Below are positions 9,746 to 18,717 of a stretch of DNA of 64,000 nucleotides, one piece after another. Location: contig NZ_CP162006.1 in NCBI RefSeq assembly GCF_040822085.1, positions 4,092,001 through 4,156,000 of the forward strand. Reading direction: 5' to 3'. This stretch comes from Rhodoferax sp. WC2427. Its GTDB lineage: Bacteria; Pseudomonadota; Gammaproteobacteria; Burkholderiales; Burkholderiaceae_C. The notes under the pieces were generated by a model. It saw only the letters and a list, made by a program, of their open reading frames with translations, searched no databases and was not told the DNA's origin. Numbering within the stretch: the first letter of the stretch is position 1; every line of letters starts with the position of its first letter. A program made the translations under genes and the position numbers.

Positions 9746-10689
9746 CAACCGGTGAGGTCGGTATCGGCCACCGGCGACACTTTGAACCAGCGCACCGCAC
9801 CGCCCTTGGCGTGCAGCACCACAAAGTTCAGCCCGGCCATGGCGTGGTGTTCGCCGCGCTTGGGCACGTGGCCCATTTCGTGGGCAATCAGGCCGCCGAT
9901 GGTGTCGAACGCGTCGTCGGGGTCGGTGCTGGCCAGCTTCACGCCAAAGGCTTCGTTGACGCGCTCGATGGAGGTGTCGCCGCTGACCCGGTAGGTGCGG
10001 TCGGCCAGGCCGAAGATGTCGCCTTCGTCCTCGGCAATGTCAAACTCGTCTTCGATCTCGCCGACGATCTGCTCCAGCACGTCTTCGATGGTGATCAGCC
10101 CGGCAATGCGGCCAAACTCATCGACCACGATGGCCAGGTGGTTGCGGTTGCCACGGAACTCGCGCAGCAGGTCGTTCAGGCCCTTGGTTTCGGGCACGAA
10201 CACCGCCGGGCGCAGCAGGGCGCGGATGTTCAGCTCGGGGGCCCGCTGCAGCTTGAGCAGGTCCTTGGCCATCAGGATGCCGATGATGTTTTCTTTTTCG
10301 CCCTCGTAGACCGGAAAGCGCGAGTGGGCGGTTTCGATCACGATGTGCAGCAGCTCGTCGAACGGTGCGGCAATGTTGAGCAGGTCCATGCGCGTGGCCG
10401 CCACCATCACTTCGCCCGCAGCCATGTCGGCCATGCGGATCACCCCCTCCAGCATGGCGCGCGACTCGGCACCGATGATGTGGTTGCCCTCGGCTTCGGA
10501 CAGGGTTTCCAGGAGTTCGTCGCGCGAATCGGGTCCGGGGTGGATGAATTCGGCGAGTTTTTGCAGAAAGCCACGCTTGTCTTCCCGTTCAGGGAGCGAT
10601 GAAGACGAGCGCGCGGGGTAAGGGTCTGACACAGCCTTGGATGCAGGACGTGCGGTTGTTAAGGAGCCCCTAGGATAGCTGATCGCCAT
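9745..10689 (-). CDS. corC: CorC/HlyC-family CBS-domain protein (magnesium/cobalt efflux accessory)
   Basis: 314 residues with a tandem CBS pair (about 85-215; FVPETKGLNDLLREFRGNRN and DEFGRIAGLITIEDVLEQIVG) and a C-terminal CorC_HlyC domain (about 230-305). There are no membrane spans, as in stand-alone CorC. In E. coli CorC is linked to cobalt/magnesium export and is encoded next to lnt, as here. The stop overlaps the lnt start. The true start is uncertain: family members usually begin at a residue matching the GTG at 10632 (VSDPYPARSSSSLPERED), whereas the upstream ATG at 10689 adds 19 residues. Neither has a clear ribosome site. Confidence 0.9.
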   Translation of the reverse strand: MAISYPRGSLTTARPASKAVSDPYPARSSSSLPEREDKRGFLQKLAEFIHPGPDSRDELLETLSEAEGNHIIGAESRAMLEGVIRMADMAAGEVMVAATRMDLLNIAAPFDELLHIVIETAHSRFPVYEGEKENIIGILMAKDLLKLQRAPELNIRALLRPAVFVPETKGLNDLLREFRGNRNHLAIVVDEFGRIAGLITIEDVLEQIVGEIEDEFDIAEDEGDIFGLADRTYRVSGDTSIERVNEAFGVKLASTDPDDAFDTIGGLIAHEMGHVPKRGEHHAMAGLNFVVLHAKGGAVRWFKVSPVADTDLTG

Positions 10690-10707
10690 GGCGGCGACCC
10701 GAAAACT

Positions 10708-11397
10708 TCAGGCGGCCGACTTATGCCGGGCATCGCGCACACCCCGGCGCACGCTTTGCAGGCCACTGAGCAGGTCCCAGAAGTTTTTCGCCTGGGTCTT
10801 GAACTGGTAGTCGGTCTGGGCGATCTGCTCGGCCACCATGGCGGTGACACGGCTGTCCAGCGTGGCGGGCGGCAGGCGCAGGAAGGCCTCGGCTTCGGAG
10901 CCCTCACGCTCCACCGTGGCCCCGGCTTTGCGGGCAATCTTGAGCATGGCGGTGTTTTCGCTCAGGGCATGGACAAACAGCAGCTCGACCCCTTCGTTGC
11001 GGGCATGCACGGTGGCACGGTCGAACAGCCGCGCGCCATAGCCCCGGCCCCGGGCGGTGGGCCGCACCGACACGCCAAATTCGGCGCAGGACTTGAACTG
11101 CGGATTCACCGAGTACGCCAGGTGTGCCATGGCAATCAGTTCCAGCTTGCGGTTGTAGATGCCAAAGATGTCGTCTTTCGCAAAATTGAGGCTGTCCACG
11201 TACTCCCGGATATTGCGGTCGGCGGCGCTGTAACCAAACCGAAGGTAGCGGTCGCGGGGGTCCAGCGCCAGCAGGTGGGCAGCAATGCGCTCGCGGTGGC
11301 CTTCGCCCAGGGAGCGAATGGGCACCAAAACGGGCGTGGCCGCATGGGGAACGACCAGGGCCAGGGGTGCAGGAGACGGTTTTTGAAAATCTGACAT
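10708..11397 (-). CDS. GNAT-family N-acetyltransferase
   Basis: 229-residue acetyl-CoA-dependent transferase of unknown substrate. The acetyl-CoA binding motif A is SVRPTARGRGYGARLFDRA, with the preceding beta strand CAEFGVSV. The following NTAMLKIARKAGATVEREGS is the usual motif B region. The start at 11397 has AGGG upstream. The gene is 18 bases upstream of the long corC start on the same strand, so the GNAT-corC-lnt genes probably form one transcript. The C-terminal helical part (about 180-229) is not diagnostic. Confidence 0.85.
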   Translation of the reverse strand: MSDFQKPSPAPLALVVPHAATPVLVPIRSLGEGHRERIAAHLLALDPRDRYLRFGYSAADRNIREYVDSLNFAKDDIFGIYNRKLELIAMAHLAYSVNPQFKSCAEFGVSVRPTARGRGYGARLFDRATVHARNEGVELLFVHALSENTAMLKIARKAGATVEREGSEAEAFLRLPPATLDSRVTAMVAEQIAQTDYQFKTQAKNFWDLLSGLQSVRRGVRDARHKSAA

Positions 11398-11615
11398 CCC
11401 TGGAATATACGGGTTTTCCCTTAAAACACCAGCCCCCGCCCCTGCTGGGTTTGTGGACTAGCGCCCACCCCCCGCCTCCGCGCCAAATAGTGCCGTTTTA
11501 ACCGGTGGAAAAACAACAATTTCCCCTGCACGCACCGCCAGGACGGCATAAACTTTGCATTCAGTTCCAAGGTAAATAGCGATTACGGTAATTTTTCACA
11601 GACAGGGGGTGCAAG

Positions 11616-12176
11616 ATGCGCATACACACCGATTATTTTTTGACCCAGATGGGCCGCCAATGGGGCTGGGTGGTATTTCGCGGGCTGGTGGCGATTGTTT
11701 TTGGCGGGCTGGCTTTGCTGGTATCCAACCGCGAGTTCGAAGCCCTGGCCCCGATTTGGGGCGGCTATGTGGTGGCCGACGGCTTTCTGGCCCTGCTCAC
11801 GGCCTACCAGATCCGCGAAAAAAACCGTCCCTGGTGGTCGCTGGCGGTGGTGGGGCTGGTCGGCATGCTGGCCGGGTGGTTCATCTTTGCCTTGCCGGGC
11901 AAAACCATGGGTCTGCCGTCGCTGGTGGCCCTGTGGTCGCTGGCCATGGGCGGGTTCCAGATTGTGGCGGCGCTGCGCATGCGCCAGTCCATCAAGGGCG
12001 AGTGGAGCCTGATTTTGTCGGGTGCGCTGGCGGTGCTGTTCGGCGTGCTGCTGCTGATCATCCCCAGTGAATTCACCAAGGCCATCGACTGGCTGATCAT
12101 CGGCTTTTCTGTCAGCTTTGGCGTGCTGGTCATCGCCTTTGGCCTGCGGTTGCGCAACGCGGCGTACGTGGCCTGA
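11616..12176 (+). CDS. HdeD-family (DUF308) membrane protein
   Basis: 186 residues with about six membrane helices in three repeated helix pairs, the DUF308/HdeD pattern (RGLVAIVFGGLALLVSN, WSLAVVGLVGMLAGWFIFAL, ILSGALAVLFGVLLLIIPS). E. coli HdeD is an inner-membrane protein tied to acid resistance at high cell density; the role here is unproven. The start ATG follows GGGGGTGCAAG. The 218 bases upstream (11398-11615) hold no gene, only the divergent promoters for this gene and the GNAT gene. It converges with the lrp gene. Confidence 0.88.
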   Translation: MRIHTDYFLTQMGRQWGWVVFRGLVAIVFGGLALLVSNREFEALAPIWGGYVVADGFLALLTAYQIREKNRPWWSLAVVGLVGMLAGWFIFALPGKTMGLPSLVALWSLAMGGFQIVAALRMRQSIKGEWSLILSGALAVLFGVLLLIIPSEFTKAIDWLIIGFSVSFGVLVIAFGLRLRNAAYVA

Positions 12177-12189
12177 ATCGTCAAGTCTC

Positions 12190-12663
12190 TTAGACCGGCA
12201 AGGCCGTGGTGGCCTTGACGTGGTCGAGCACAAAGCTGGTTTTGCAGTCCTCCACGCTGGGGTGCTTGAGCAGCGTGTCCATGATGAAGCGCGAGTAGGC
12301 CGCCATATCCTGCACCACCACGCGCAGCAGGTAGTCCATCTCGCCGGTCAGCGACGCGCATTCCACCACCTCGGGCCAGGTCTGCACGCTGGCACGGAAC
12401 ACGTCCATGGGGTTGCGCTTGTGGGTTTCGGTGTGCTTTTCCAGCCGCACGTTGAGGTAGGCGGTGAGCCCCAGGCCCACGGCCTCGGGCTTGACCAGGG
12501 CCACGTAGCGGTCGATCACCCCCGTGTCTTCCAGCCGCTTGACGCGCCGCAGCACCGCGCTGGGCGACAGGCTCACCTGCTCTGAAAGCTGGTCGTAGGT
12601 GGCCCGTCCGTCGGCTTGCAGGCTGCGCAAAATCAGGCGGTCAATCTTGTCGAGTGTTTGCAT
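12190..12663 (-). CDS. Lrp/AsnC-family transcriptional regulator, divergent from phhA
   Basis: 157 residues. An N-terminal winged helix-turn-helix (LDKIDRLILRSLQADGRATY, then SEQVSLSPSAVLRRVKRLED) is followed by the RAM/AsnC ligand-binding domain (WPEVVECASLTGEMDYLLRV). It starts 99 bases from the divergent phhA, an arrangement in which such regulators usually control the neighbouring amino-acid catabolic gene. A role as activator of phenylalanine hydroxylation is therefore inferred. Start chosen at MQTLDKIDR (12663); the extension to 12705 lacks family support. Confidence 0.93.
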   Translation of the reverse strand: MQTLDKIDRLILRSLQADGRATYDQLSEQVSLSPSAVLRRVKRLEDTGVIDRYVALVKPEAVGLGLTAYLNVRLEKHTETHKRNPMDVFRASVQTWPEVVECASLTGEMDYLLRVVVQDMAAYSRFIMDTLLKHPSVEDCKTSFVLDHVKATTALPV

Positions 12664-12762
12664 GGATTGGATTTTGCAGCTTTCCTGCGCAGAATGTCCA
12701 AACATGCAGTAAAGCTAAATCGCCTGCGGTCTACAGTGCACGGTGAACAAAGGAGACCCGCC

Positions 12763-13617
12763 ATGGCCACAGAACCCGCCGTCTACGGTAGCAGCGACCG
12801 ACCACCCCGAGGCGACTACACCCGCGACGGCCTGGTGCTGGCCGACTACACCTGCCCGCAAAACTACACGGCCTACACGCCCCAGGACCACGACACCTAC
12901 CGCCGCCTGTTCGAGCGCCAGTCGGCCCTGCTGCCGGGCCTGGCCTGCGACGAATTCATCGCCGCCCTGCCCTCGCTGGGCGTGAAAGACCGGATTCCGC
13001 GCTTCGAGGAGATCAACGACAAGCTCTACCCGGCCACCGGCTGGGAGGTGGTGGCCGTGCCCGGGCTGATCCCCGAGGTGCCGTTTTTCACCCTGCTGGC
13101 GAACCGCAAGTTCCCGGTGACCGACTGGATCCGCACGCCCGCCGAGTACGACTACATCGTCGAACCCGACGTGTTCCACGACCTGTTTGGCCACGTGCCG
13201 CTGCTGTTCAACCCGGTGTTTGCCGAGCATATGCAGGCCTACGGCGCGGGCGGCCTGAAAGCGCACCGCCTGGGTGCCTGCGAGCTGCTGTCGCGCCTGT
13301 ACTGGTACACCATCGAGTTCGGCCTGGTGCGCCAGGCCAACGGGCTGCGGGCCTACGGCGCGGGCATCCTCAGCTCGTCCGGCGAGTTGCAGCACAGCGT
13401 GCGCAGCCCGGAGCCACAGCGCATTGCCCTGGACGTGACCCGCTGCATGCGCACCCGCTACAAGATCGACAGCTACCAGCAGACCTACTTCGTGATCGAC
13501 AGCTTCCAGCAGCTGTTCGACATGACCGCCCCCGACTTCACGCCGCTGTATGCGCAGGTGCAGACCCTGGGCGAGCTGGCGGCAGATGCCCGGCTGGCCA
13601 GCGACCGCGTGCTATGA
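12763..13617 (+). CDS. phhA: Phenylalanine-4-hydroxylase
   Basis: Tetrahydrobiopterin- and iron-dependent monooxygenase converting phenylalanine to tyrosine, 284 residues, typical of the short bacterial form without an ACT domain. The iron ligands are visible as HDLFGH (His139, His144) and Glu185 in YWYTIEFGL. The pterin-loop region GLIPEVPFFTLLANRKFPVT is conserved. The ATG at 12763 has AAAGGAGA upstream. The 3' end runs into a copy of the dispersed repeat, which supplies the last leucine codon and the TGA. The divergent Lrp-type gene is the likely regulator. Confidence 0.97.
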   Translation: MATEPAVYGSSDRPPRGDYTRDGLVLADYTCPQNYTAYTPQDHDTYRRLFERQSALLPGLACDEFIAALPSLGVKDRIPRFEEINDKLYPATGWEVVAVPGLIPEVPFFTLLANRKFPVTDWIRTPAEYDYIVEPDVFHDLFGHVPLLFNPVFAEHMQAYGAGGLKAHRLGACELLSRLYWYTIEFGLVRQANGLRAYGAGILSSSGELQHSVRSPEPQRIALDVTRCMRTRYKIDSYQQTYFVIDSFQQLFDMTAPDFTPLYAQVQTLGELAADARLASDRVL

Positions 13618-13670
13618 ATTCATGAGCTTCTCACGCTGATGGAATAAGCGCCAGCGGCCTGAAAAGCTTG
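13611..13670. repeat. Dispersed repeat copy C, overlapping the phhA stop codon
   Basis: gctatgaattcatgagcttc followed by tcacgctgatggaataagcgccagcggcctgaaaag. The leading GCTATGA contains the phhA stop (13615-13617). It lies between phhA and hyi. Confidence 0.8.
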
Positions 13671-13682
13671 CAAAATGGCGGC

Positions 13683-14474
13683 ATGCCCCACTTTGCCGCC
13701 AACCTGACAATGCTCTACCAGGAGCATGACTTTCTGGACCGTTTTGCCGCCGCCGCTGCGGATGGCTTCAGCGCCGTCGAAATCCTGTTCCCCTACGCCT
13801 ATGCCGCCACCGATCTGGCCGCGCAACTGCGCGCGCATGGCCTGCAGCAGGTGCTGATCAACGCCCCGCCCGGCGACTGGGATGCGGGCGAGCGCGGCCT
13901 GGCCTGCCTGCCGGGGCGCGAGGCCGGATTTCGCCAGCTCTTTGCCCAGGCCCTGGACTACGCCCACGCGCTGGACTGCCCGCGCATCCACGTGATGGCT
14001 GGCATAGTGCCTGCGGGCCAGAGCCGTGACAGCCTGCGCCCGGTGCTGGAGGCCAATCTGGCCTGGGCCGCCGAGCAGGCCGCCGCCGCGGGCAAGGCGG
14101 TGCTGATCGAGCCCATCAACACCCGCGACATGCCCGGCTACTACCTGAACCACCAGGCCCAGGCGCACAGCCTGGTGCAGGCCGTGGGCGCGCCGAACCT
14201 GCAGGTGCAGATGGACCTGTACCACTGCCAGATCATGGAAGGCGACCTGGCCACGCGGCTGCGCCAGTACCTGCCCACGGGCCGGGTCGGCCACATCCAG
14301 ATCGCCGGGGTGCCCGATCGGCACGAGCCGGACGCGGGCGAAGTGCACTACCCCTACCTGTTCGCCCTGCTCGACAGCCTGGGCTACACCGGCTCCGTAG
14401 CCTGCGAGTACCGGCCCCGGCGCGGTACCTCGGAAGGGCTGGGCTGGATGCGCCAGGCACTACAAAATAAGTAG
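13683..14474 (+). CDS. hyi: Hydroxypyruvate / 2-oxo-tetronate isomerase family protein
   Basis: 263-residue xylose-isomerase-like TIM-barrel enzyme. The opening [20 protein letters not shown] is typical of Hyi/OtnI. Metal and catalytic residues are in [33 protein letters not shown] and [18 protein letters not shown]. Family members interconvert hydroxypyruvate and tartronate semialdehyde, or 2-oxo-tetronates in four-carbon acid pathways. The neighbouring PdxA-like dehydrogenase favours the second role (OtnI with PdxA2 is a known pairing), but the substrate is not decided by sequence. The stop codon TAG lies inside a dispersed repeat. The gene converges with the LysR gene. Confidence 0.88.
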   Translation: MPHFAANLTMLYQEHDFLDRFAAAAADGFSAVEILFPYAYAATDLAAQLRAHGLQQVLINAPPGDWDAGERGLACLPGREAGFRQLFAQALDYAHALDCPRIHVMAGIVPAGQSRDSLRPVLEANLAWAAEQAAAAGKAVLIEPINTRDMPGYYLNHQAQAHSLVQAVGAPNLQVQMDLYHCQIMEGDLATRLRQYLPTGRVGHIQIAGVPDRHEPDAGEVHYPYLFALLDSLGYTGSVACEYRPRRGTSEGLGWMRQALQNK

Positions 14475-14521
14475 CTGCTCACGCTGATGGAATGGGCGCT
14501 AGGGGCATAAAAGACTTAAAT
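14463..14521. repeat. Dispersed repeat copy D, overlapping the hyi stop codon
   Basis: actacaaaataagtagctgc, then tcacgctgatggaatgggcgctaggggcataaaagactt. The hyi stop TAG (14472-14474) comes from the repeat. It ends just before the convergent LysR stop. Confidence 0.8.
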
Positions 14522-14523
14522 CC

Positions 14524-15447
14524 TCAGGCATGCAGCAATTCCAGGAACCGGGCCGTCGCCACGCCCACCGGTCGGTCGCTGCGCACGATGCTGCCGTAGG
14601 CGGCCAGCTTGTGCTTGATGGTGTAGGGCAGGATCTTCAGCAGGCCGTGGGTCTGGTAGCGGCTGGCGCTGGACTCGGGGATCACCGCGATCATCTGGGT
14701 CTTGAAGATCAGGTTGGTGGTGGTGAGGATGGACGAGGTTTCGATCAGCCCGCGGTGCAGGCCCGCATGGTGGTCGCGGAACTCCTGCTCCAGCACCTCG
14801 CGCATGGGGCTGCCATGGGGCTGCAAGATCCATGGAAATTGCAGCATGTCCTCAAACGACACCTGGGCCTGGCCCGCCAGCGGGTGGTCCACCGCCACCA
14901 CCACCGACAGCGGCTCCTCGCCGATGGGGCGGAACTGGTGGTTCTGCCGCGCCGGGCCCAGCATGCGGCCAATCACCACGTCCAGCGCGCCCTCGCGCAT
15001 CTGCTCCACCAGGCGGTCGCTGGTGTCCACCGCAATCTCGATGGCCAGCAGCGGGTACTCCTGTTTCAGACGGATCAGGCTGTCGGTCAGCAGCACCGGC
15101 GACGCCGCCATGATGCTGCCGATGAACAGCTTGCCCGCGCCGCCCAGGCGCAGCTCCTGCAGCTCGCGGTTCAGGGCCTCCATGGTGCCGCGCATGCCGC
15201 GAAAGGTGTTCATCACCGCCTGCCCCGCCGGGTTCAGCTGCAGGCCGCGCCCCACCCGGTCAAACAGCGGCTGGCCCAGCGCGTCCTCCAGCTCGTGCAG
15301 CATCTTGGTGGCCGCGGGCTGGGTCATGCCCAGCTGCTGCGCGGCCGCGTGCAGGGTGCGGTGCGCGTCAATCGCCAGCAACAGGGCCACCTGGCGCATG
15401 CGCAGGCGGTTCAGCAGCTGGGCGGTGGTGTCTGTCGTCGTTGTCAT
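14524..15447 (-). CDS. LysR-family transcriptional regulator of the sugar-acid cluster
   Basis: 307 residues. An N-terminal helix-turn-helix (HRTLHAAAQQLGMTQPAATK) is followed by a LysR substrate-binding domain (KLFIGSIMAASPVLLTDSLI, then LDVVIGRML). It belongs to the GbpR/galactose-binding-regulator-like group by overall look. It is divergent from the tctC-pdxA-dehydratase-aldolase operon with 97 bases between, so it probably regulates that operon and itself. The ATG at 15447 fits the usual distance before the helix-turn-helix; the open frame extends far upstream without family support. Confidence 0.92.
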   Translation of the reverse strand: MTTTTDTTAQLLNRLRMRQVALLLAIDAHRTLHAAAQQLGMTQPAATKMLHELEDALGQPLFDRVGRGLQLNPAGQAVMNTFRGMRGTMEALNRELQELRLGGAGKLFIGSIMAASPVLLTDSLIRLKQEYPLLAIEIAVDTSDRLVEQMREGALDVVIGRMLGPARQNHQFRPIGEEPLSVVVAVDHPLAGQAQVSFEDMLQFPWILQPHGSPMREVLEQEFRDHHAGLHRGLIETSSILTTTNLIFKTQMIAVIPESSASRYQTHGLLKILPYTIKHKLAAYGSIVRSDRPVGVATARFLELLHA

Positions 15448-15478
15448 TTGATAACCCCAGGCAATCAATACATCAAAT
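15446..15478. promoter_or_regulatory. Probable LysR operator in the divergent promoter region
   Basis: An inverted repeat ATTTGAT (15446-15452) ... ATCAAAT (15472-15478) with an additional aatcaata inside. It begins at the LysR start codon and lies in the AT-rich divergent intergenic space, where LysR proteins normally bind. Confidence 0.5.
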
Positions 15479-15544
15479 ACTTTCACTATACGGGAATCAA
15501 TTGGCTTCCTAAGATCCAGCCCATACAACGAATTGGAGCCCCCT

Positions 15545-16507
15545 ATGCGCACCCCCTTTTGGCTGGCCACCGCCACCGTCCTGGCCTGCACCAGCTTTGC
15601 CACCCAGGCCCAGGAATGGCCCAGCAAGCCGGTCAAAATTCTGGTCGGCTCGGCCCCCGGCGGCGGCACCGATGCCATGGCCCGCGCCGTGGCCGACCGG
15701 CTGGGCCCGCTGCTGAAGCAACCGGTGGTGGTGGAGAACAAACCCGGTGCCTCCAACACCCTGGCCGCCGATGTGGCCGCCAAATCCACCGATGGCCACA
15801 CCTTGCTGATGGGCGTGTCCACCGCCCAGGCGATTGCGCCCCATTTGCTCAAGCTCAACTACGACAGCAATAAGGACCTGGTGCCGGTGGCCTTTGTGGG
15901 CTCGGTGCCGAATGTGCTGGTGGTCAACACCGGGCTGGGGCTCACCGACGTGCAGTCGCTGGTCAAGATGGCCAAGGCCAAACCCGGCCAGATGAACTAC
16001 GCCACCAGCGGATCGGGCAGCACGCAGCACATTGCGGCCGAACTGTTCAAGGAAGCGGCGGGGGTGTTCATCACCCACATCCCCTACCGGGGCAGCGGCC
16101 CGGCCATGATCGACCTGATCGGTGGCCAGGTGCAGATGAGCTTTGACACCCTGCCCTCGGTGATCGGCCAAATCAAGGCGGGCAAGATCAAGGCGCTGGC
16201 CGTGGCCGCGCCCAAACGCAACAGCCAACTGCCCGACGTGCCCACCCTGGCCGAAGCGGGTGTCAAGGGTGTGGAAATGAGCGCCTGGTATGGCATCTAC
16301 ATGCCCTCCAGCACGCCCAAGGCGGTGCAGGAACGGGTGCTGGCCGAGGTCAACAAGGTGCTGGCCATGCCCGAAACCCTGGCCCGGCTCGACGGTATCG
16401 GCGCAGAGGTCACGCCCATGGCGCAGGCCAGGTTCCAGGAATTCCACAACGCCGAATACCAGCGCTTCGGCGACCTCATCAAGCGCAAAAACATCAAACT
16501 CGACTGA
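15545..16507 (+). CDS. Bug/TctC-family periplasmic solute-binding protein
   Basis: 320 residues with a signal peptide (about 1-22, ending near FATQAQ), followed by the TctC-family pattern EWPSKPVKILVGSAPGGGTD, VVVENKPGASNTLAADVAAK and ITHIPYRGSGPAMIDLIGGQ. These proteins bind small carboxylates for tripartite tricarboxylate transporters. No tctA or tctB membrane genes are in the window, so this is an orphan binding protein, as is usual in Burkholderiales. As first gene of the operon it probably captures the sugar acid that the following enzymes break down. Confidence 0.93.
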   Translation: MRTPFWLATATVLACTSFATQAQEWPSKPVKILVGSAPGGGTDAMARAVADRLGPLLKQPVVVENKPGASNTLAADVAAKSTDGHTLLMGVSTAQAIAPHLLKLNYDSNKDLVPVAFVGSVPNVLVVNTGLGLTDVQSLVKMAKAKPGQMNYATSGSGSTQHIAAELFKEAAGVFITHIPYRGSGPAMIDLIGGQVQMSFDTLPSVIGQIKAGKIKALAVAAPKRNSQLPDVPTLAEAGVKGVEMSAWYGIYMPSSTPKAVQERVLAEVNKVLAMPETLARLDGIGAEVTPMAQARFQEFHNAEYQRFGDLIKRKNIKLD

Positions 16508-16515
16508 GCGAAACC

Positions 16516-17532
16516 ATGCAACACACAAAACCTGTGGTGGCCCTCACCCTGGGCGACCCCGCGGGCATCGGCCCAGAGCTGATCGCCCGCCTGCTGGGCC
16601 AGACCGATGCCACCACCCACGCCAACATCGTGCTGGTGGGCGATGCCTGGCTGTGGGCCGACGGCCAGAAGATTGCAGGCCTAGAGGTCGCCACCCAGCC
16701 GGTGCAAAGCTTTGCCGCAGTGCGCGCCCGCACCGACACCTCCCTGCCCGCCTGGCTGCCGATGGACACTGTGGCCGCCGCGCAGGTGCAGCGCGGCCAG
16801 GCCCAGGCCGTGGGCGGAGCGTCGGTGCTGCAGGTACTGAATGCCTGCATGGACGCCACCCAGCGCGGCGAGGTGGACGCCATCTGCTTTGCCCCGCTGA
16901 ACAAGTTCGCCATGAAGCAAGGCGGCCTGCGCCATGAGGACGAGCTGCACCACTTTGCCGAGTACCTGGGCGTAAAAACCTACTTTTGCGAGTTCAACAC
17001 CCTGGGCGATTTGTGGACCTCGCGGGTGTCCTCGCACATCCCGCTGAAAGATGCCGCCAGCTACCTGACGCAAGAGCGCATCCAGCAGGCTGCCGCCCTG
17101 ATCTACCGCTCGCTGCAGGCCAGCGGCATTGCTGCGCCCAAAGTGGCGGTGGCGGCGTTCAACCCGCACGGCGGCGACGGCGGCACCTGCGGGCGCGAAG
17201 AGATCGACACCATCATCCCGGCCGTGGCCGCACTGCAGGCGCAGGGCATCGCGGTGGAAGGGCCCTTTCCCGCCGACACCATCTTCCTCAAAGCCCGCGA
17301 CGGCGAATACCAAGCGATCGTCACCATGTACCACGACCAGGGCCAGATCGCCATCAAGCTGATGGGTTTCAGCAAGGGCGTGACGGTGCAGGGCGGCCTG
17401 CCCGTGCCCATCACCACGCCCGCCCACGGCACGGCCTACGACATCGCCGGGCTCGGCCAAGCCGATGTCAACGCCACCTACAACGCCTTGCGCATCGCCG
17501 CCCGCATGGGCCTGGCATCCCCAAAGAACTGA
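16516..17532 (+). CDS. PdxA-family dehydrogenase (probably a sugar-acid 4-phosphate dehydrogenase)
   Basis: 338 residues of the 4-hydroxythreonine-4-phosphate dehydrogenase family: start ALTLGDPAGIGPELIA, middle ICFAPLNKFAMKQGGLRHED, and metal/cofactor motifs FNPHGGDGG, TMYHDQGQIAIK and PAHGTAYDIAG. True PdxA acts in vitamin B6 synthesis. Here the gene lies in a catabolic operon between a binding protein and a rhamnonate-dehydratase-like gene, so a PdxA2-type oxidative decarboxylase of a four-carbon sugar-acid phosphate, or a related dihydrodiol/sugar-acid dehydrogenase, is more likely. No four-carbon acid kinase (DUF1537) gene is nearby, which weakens the tetronate reading. Confidence 0.85.
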   Translation: MQHTKPVVALTLGDPAGIGPELIARLLGQTDATTHANIVLVGDAWLWADGQKIAGLEVATQPVQSFAAVRARTDTSLPAWLPMDTVAAAQVQRGQAQAVGGASVLQVLNACMDATQRGEVDAICFAPLNKFAMKQGGLRHEDELHHFAEYLGVKTYFCEFNTLGDLWTSRVSSHIPLKDAASYLTQERIQQAAALIYRSLQASGIAAPKVAVAAFNPHGGDGGTCGREEIDTIIPAVAALQAQGIAVEGPFPADTIFLKARDGEYQAIVTMYHDQGQIAIKLMGFSKGVTVQGGLPVPITTPAHGTAYDIAGLGQADVNATYNALRIAARMGLASPKN

Positions 17533-17544
17533 AAGAGCAGCAAC

Positions 17545-18717
17545 ATGAAAATCACCGCCGTCCGCGCCCGCGTCTTCGAATGGAAGGGCAAGACCGTGCC
17601 CCCGCAAGGCAACTTCTGCTCCAACGCCATGGACCTGGTTTACTCCAAAACCGAAAGCATGAGCACTTTCCGCTTCCATTCCTGGACGGTGGTGGAGATT
17701 GAAACCGACAGCGGCATCGTCGGCCTGGGCAACGTGGCCCTGGCCCCCAAGATCGCCAAGGCAATCATCGACGAATACCTCACGCCGCTGGTGCTTGGCC
17801 AGGACCCCTGGGACTATGAATACCTGTGGCAGCGCATGTACCGCGCCACCCACGCCTGGGGCCGCAAGGGCGTGACCATGGGCGCGATCTCGGCCATCGA
17901 CCTGGCCATCTGGGACATCCTGGGCAAGTCGGTCAACAAGCCGGTCTTCAAGCTGCTGGGTGGCCGCACCAAGGAGAAGATCCCCTGCTACTACAGCAAG
18001 CTGTACCGCACCGGTCTGGCGGAGATGCAAAAGGAAGCCCAGACTTTCAAGGACCAGGGTTTCACCGCCTTCAAGATGCGCTTTGGCTACGGCCCGGCGC
18101 ACCTGCAACACGGTGTGGCCGAGAACCTGAAATCGGTAGCCGCCATCCGCGAAGTGATTGGCTATGACAACGACCTGATGCTGGAGTGCTACATGGGCTG
18201 GAACCTGGAATACGCCAAGCGCATGCTGCCCAAACTGGCGAAGTTCGAACCGCGCTGGCTGGAGGAGCCGGTGATTGCCGACGACATCGACGGCTACGCC
18301 GAACTCAACGCCATGAACATCATCCCCATCAGCGGCGGCGAGCACGAGTTCAGCCTCTACGGCTTCAAGCAGCTGCTGGACAAAAAAGCCGTGAGCGTGG
18401 TGCAGTACGACACGAATCGCGTGGGCGGCATCACCGCCGCGCACAAGATCAACGCCCTGTGCGAGGCCTACAGCGTGCCGGTCATTCCGCACGCTGGCCA
18501 GATGCACAACTACCACCTGACCATGAGCACCATCGCCAGCCCCATGAGCGAGTACTTTCCGATGTTCGACGTGGAAGTCGGCAACGAGCTGTTCTATTAC
18601 ATCTTCAAAGGCGAGCCGGTGGCGGAGAACGGCTTTGTGCAGCTCGACGACAACACGCCAGGCCTGGGCCTGACCCTGAACACCGAGTTCCTCGACCAGT
18701 TCGTGGTCACCGAATGA
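17545..18717 (+). CDS. Enolase-superfamily sugar-acid dehydratase, L-rhamnonate dehydratase-like
   Basis: 390 residues. Dehydrates an acid sugar to a 2-keto-3-deoxy acid using Mg2+. Enolase-superfamily residues are visible: Lys in [11 protein letters not shown], acidic metal ligands in [17 protein letters not shown] and ISGGEHEF, and the Asp/His pair in [11 protein letters not shown] and [12 protein letters not shown]. The ECYMGWN and [13 protein letters not shown] stretches are those of the rhamnonate dehydratase group. The first metal ligand position appears to be Glu rather than the more common Asp. The next gene encodes a DHDPS-family aldolase that could split the product, and the two genes overlap by four bases (ATGA). 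Confidence 0.88.
   Translation: MKITAVRARVFEWKGKTVPPQGNFCSNAMDLVYSKTESMSTFRFHSWTVVEIETDSGIVGLGNVALAPKIAKAIIDEYLTPLVLGQDPWDYEYLWQRMYRATHAWGRKGVTMGAISAIDLAIWDILGKSVNKPVFKLLGGRTKEKIPCYYSKLYRTGLAEMQKEAQTFKDQGFTAFKMRFGYGPAHLQHGVAENLKSVAAIREVIGYDNDLMLECYMGWNLEYAKRMLPKLAKFEPRWLEEPVIADDIDGYAELNAMNIIPISGGEHEFSLYGFKQLLDKKAVSVVQYDTNRVGGITAAHKINALCEAYSVPVIPHAGQMHNYHLTMSTIASPMSEYFPMFDVEVGNELFYYIFKGEPVAENGFVQLDDNTPGLGLTLNTEFLDQFVVTE

Noticed and set aside
14530-15873. 447-codon plus-strand frame over the LysR gene
   Set aside because: LysR helix-turn-helix and effector domain are unmistakable on the minus strand; the plus frame is a shadow.
16516-17532. Assignment as biosynthetic PdxA (vitamin B6)
   Set aside because: Operon context is catabolic (binding protein, dehydratase, aldolase, LysR). 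The biosynthetic gene is usually next to ksgA or surA, which are absent here.
16681-18516. Long open frame (611 codons) on the minus strand across pdxA-like and dehydratase genes
   Set aside because: It spans two recognisable genes on the other strand and shows the His/Val/Gly-rich pattern of antisense frames; no ribosome site or motif.
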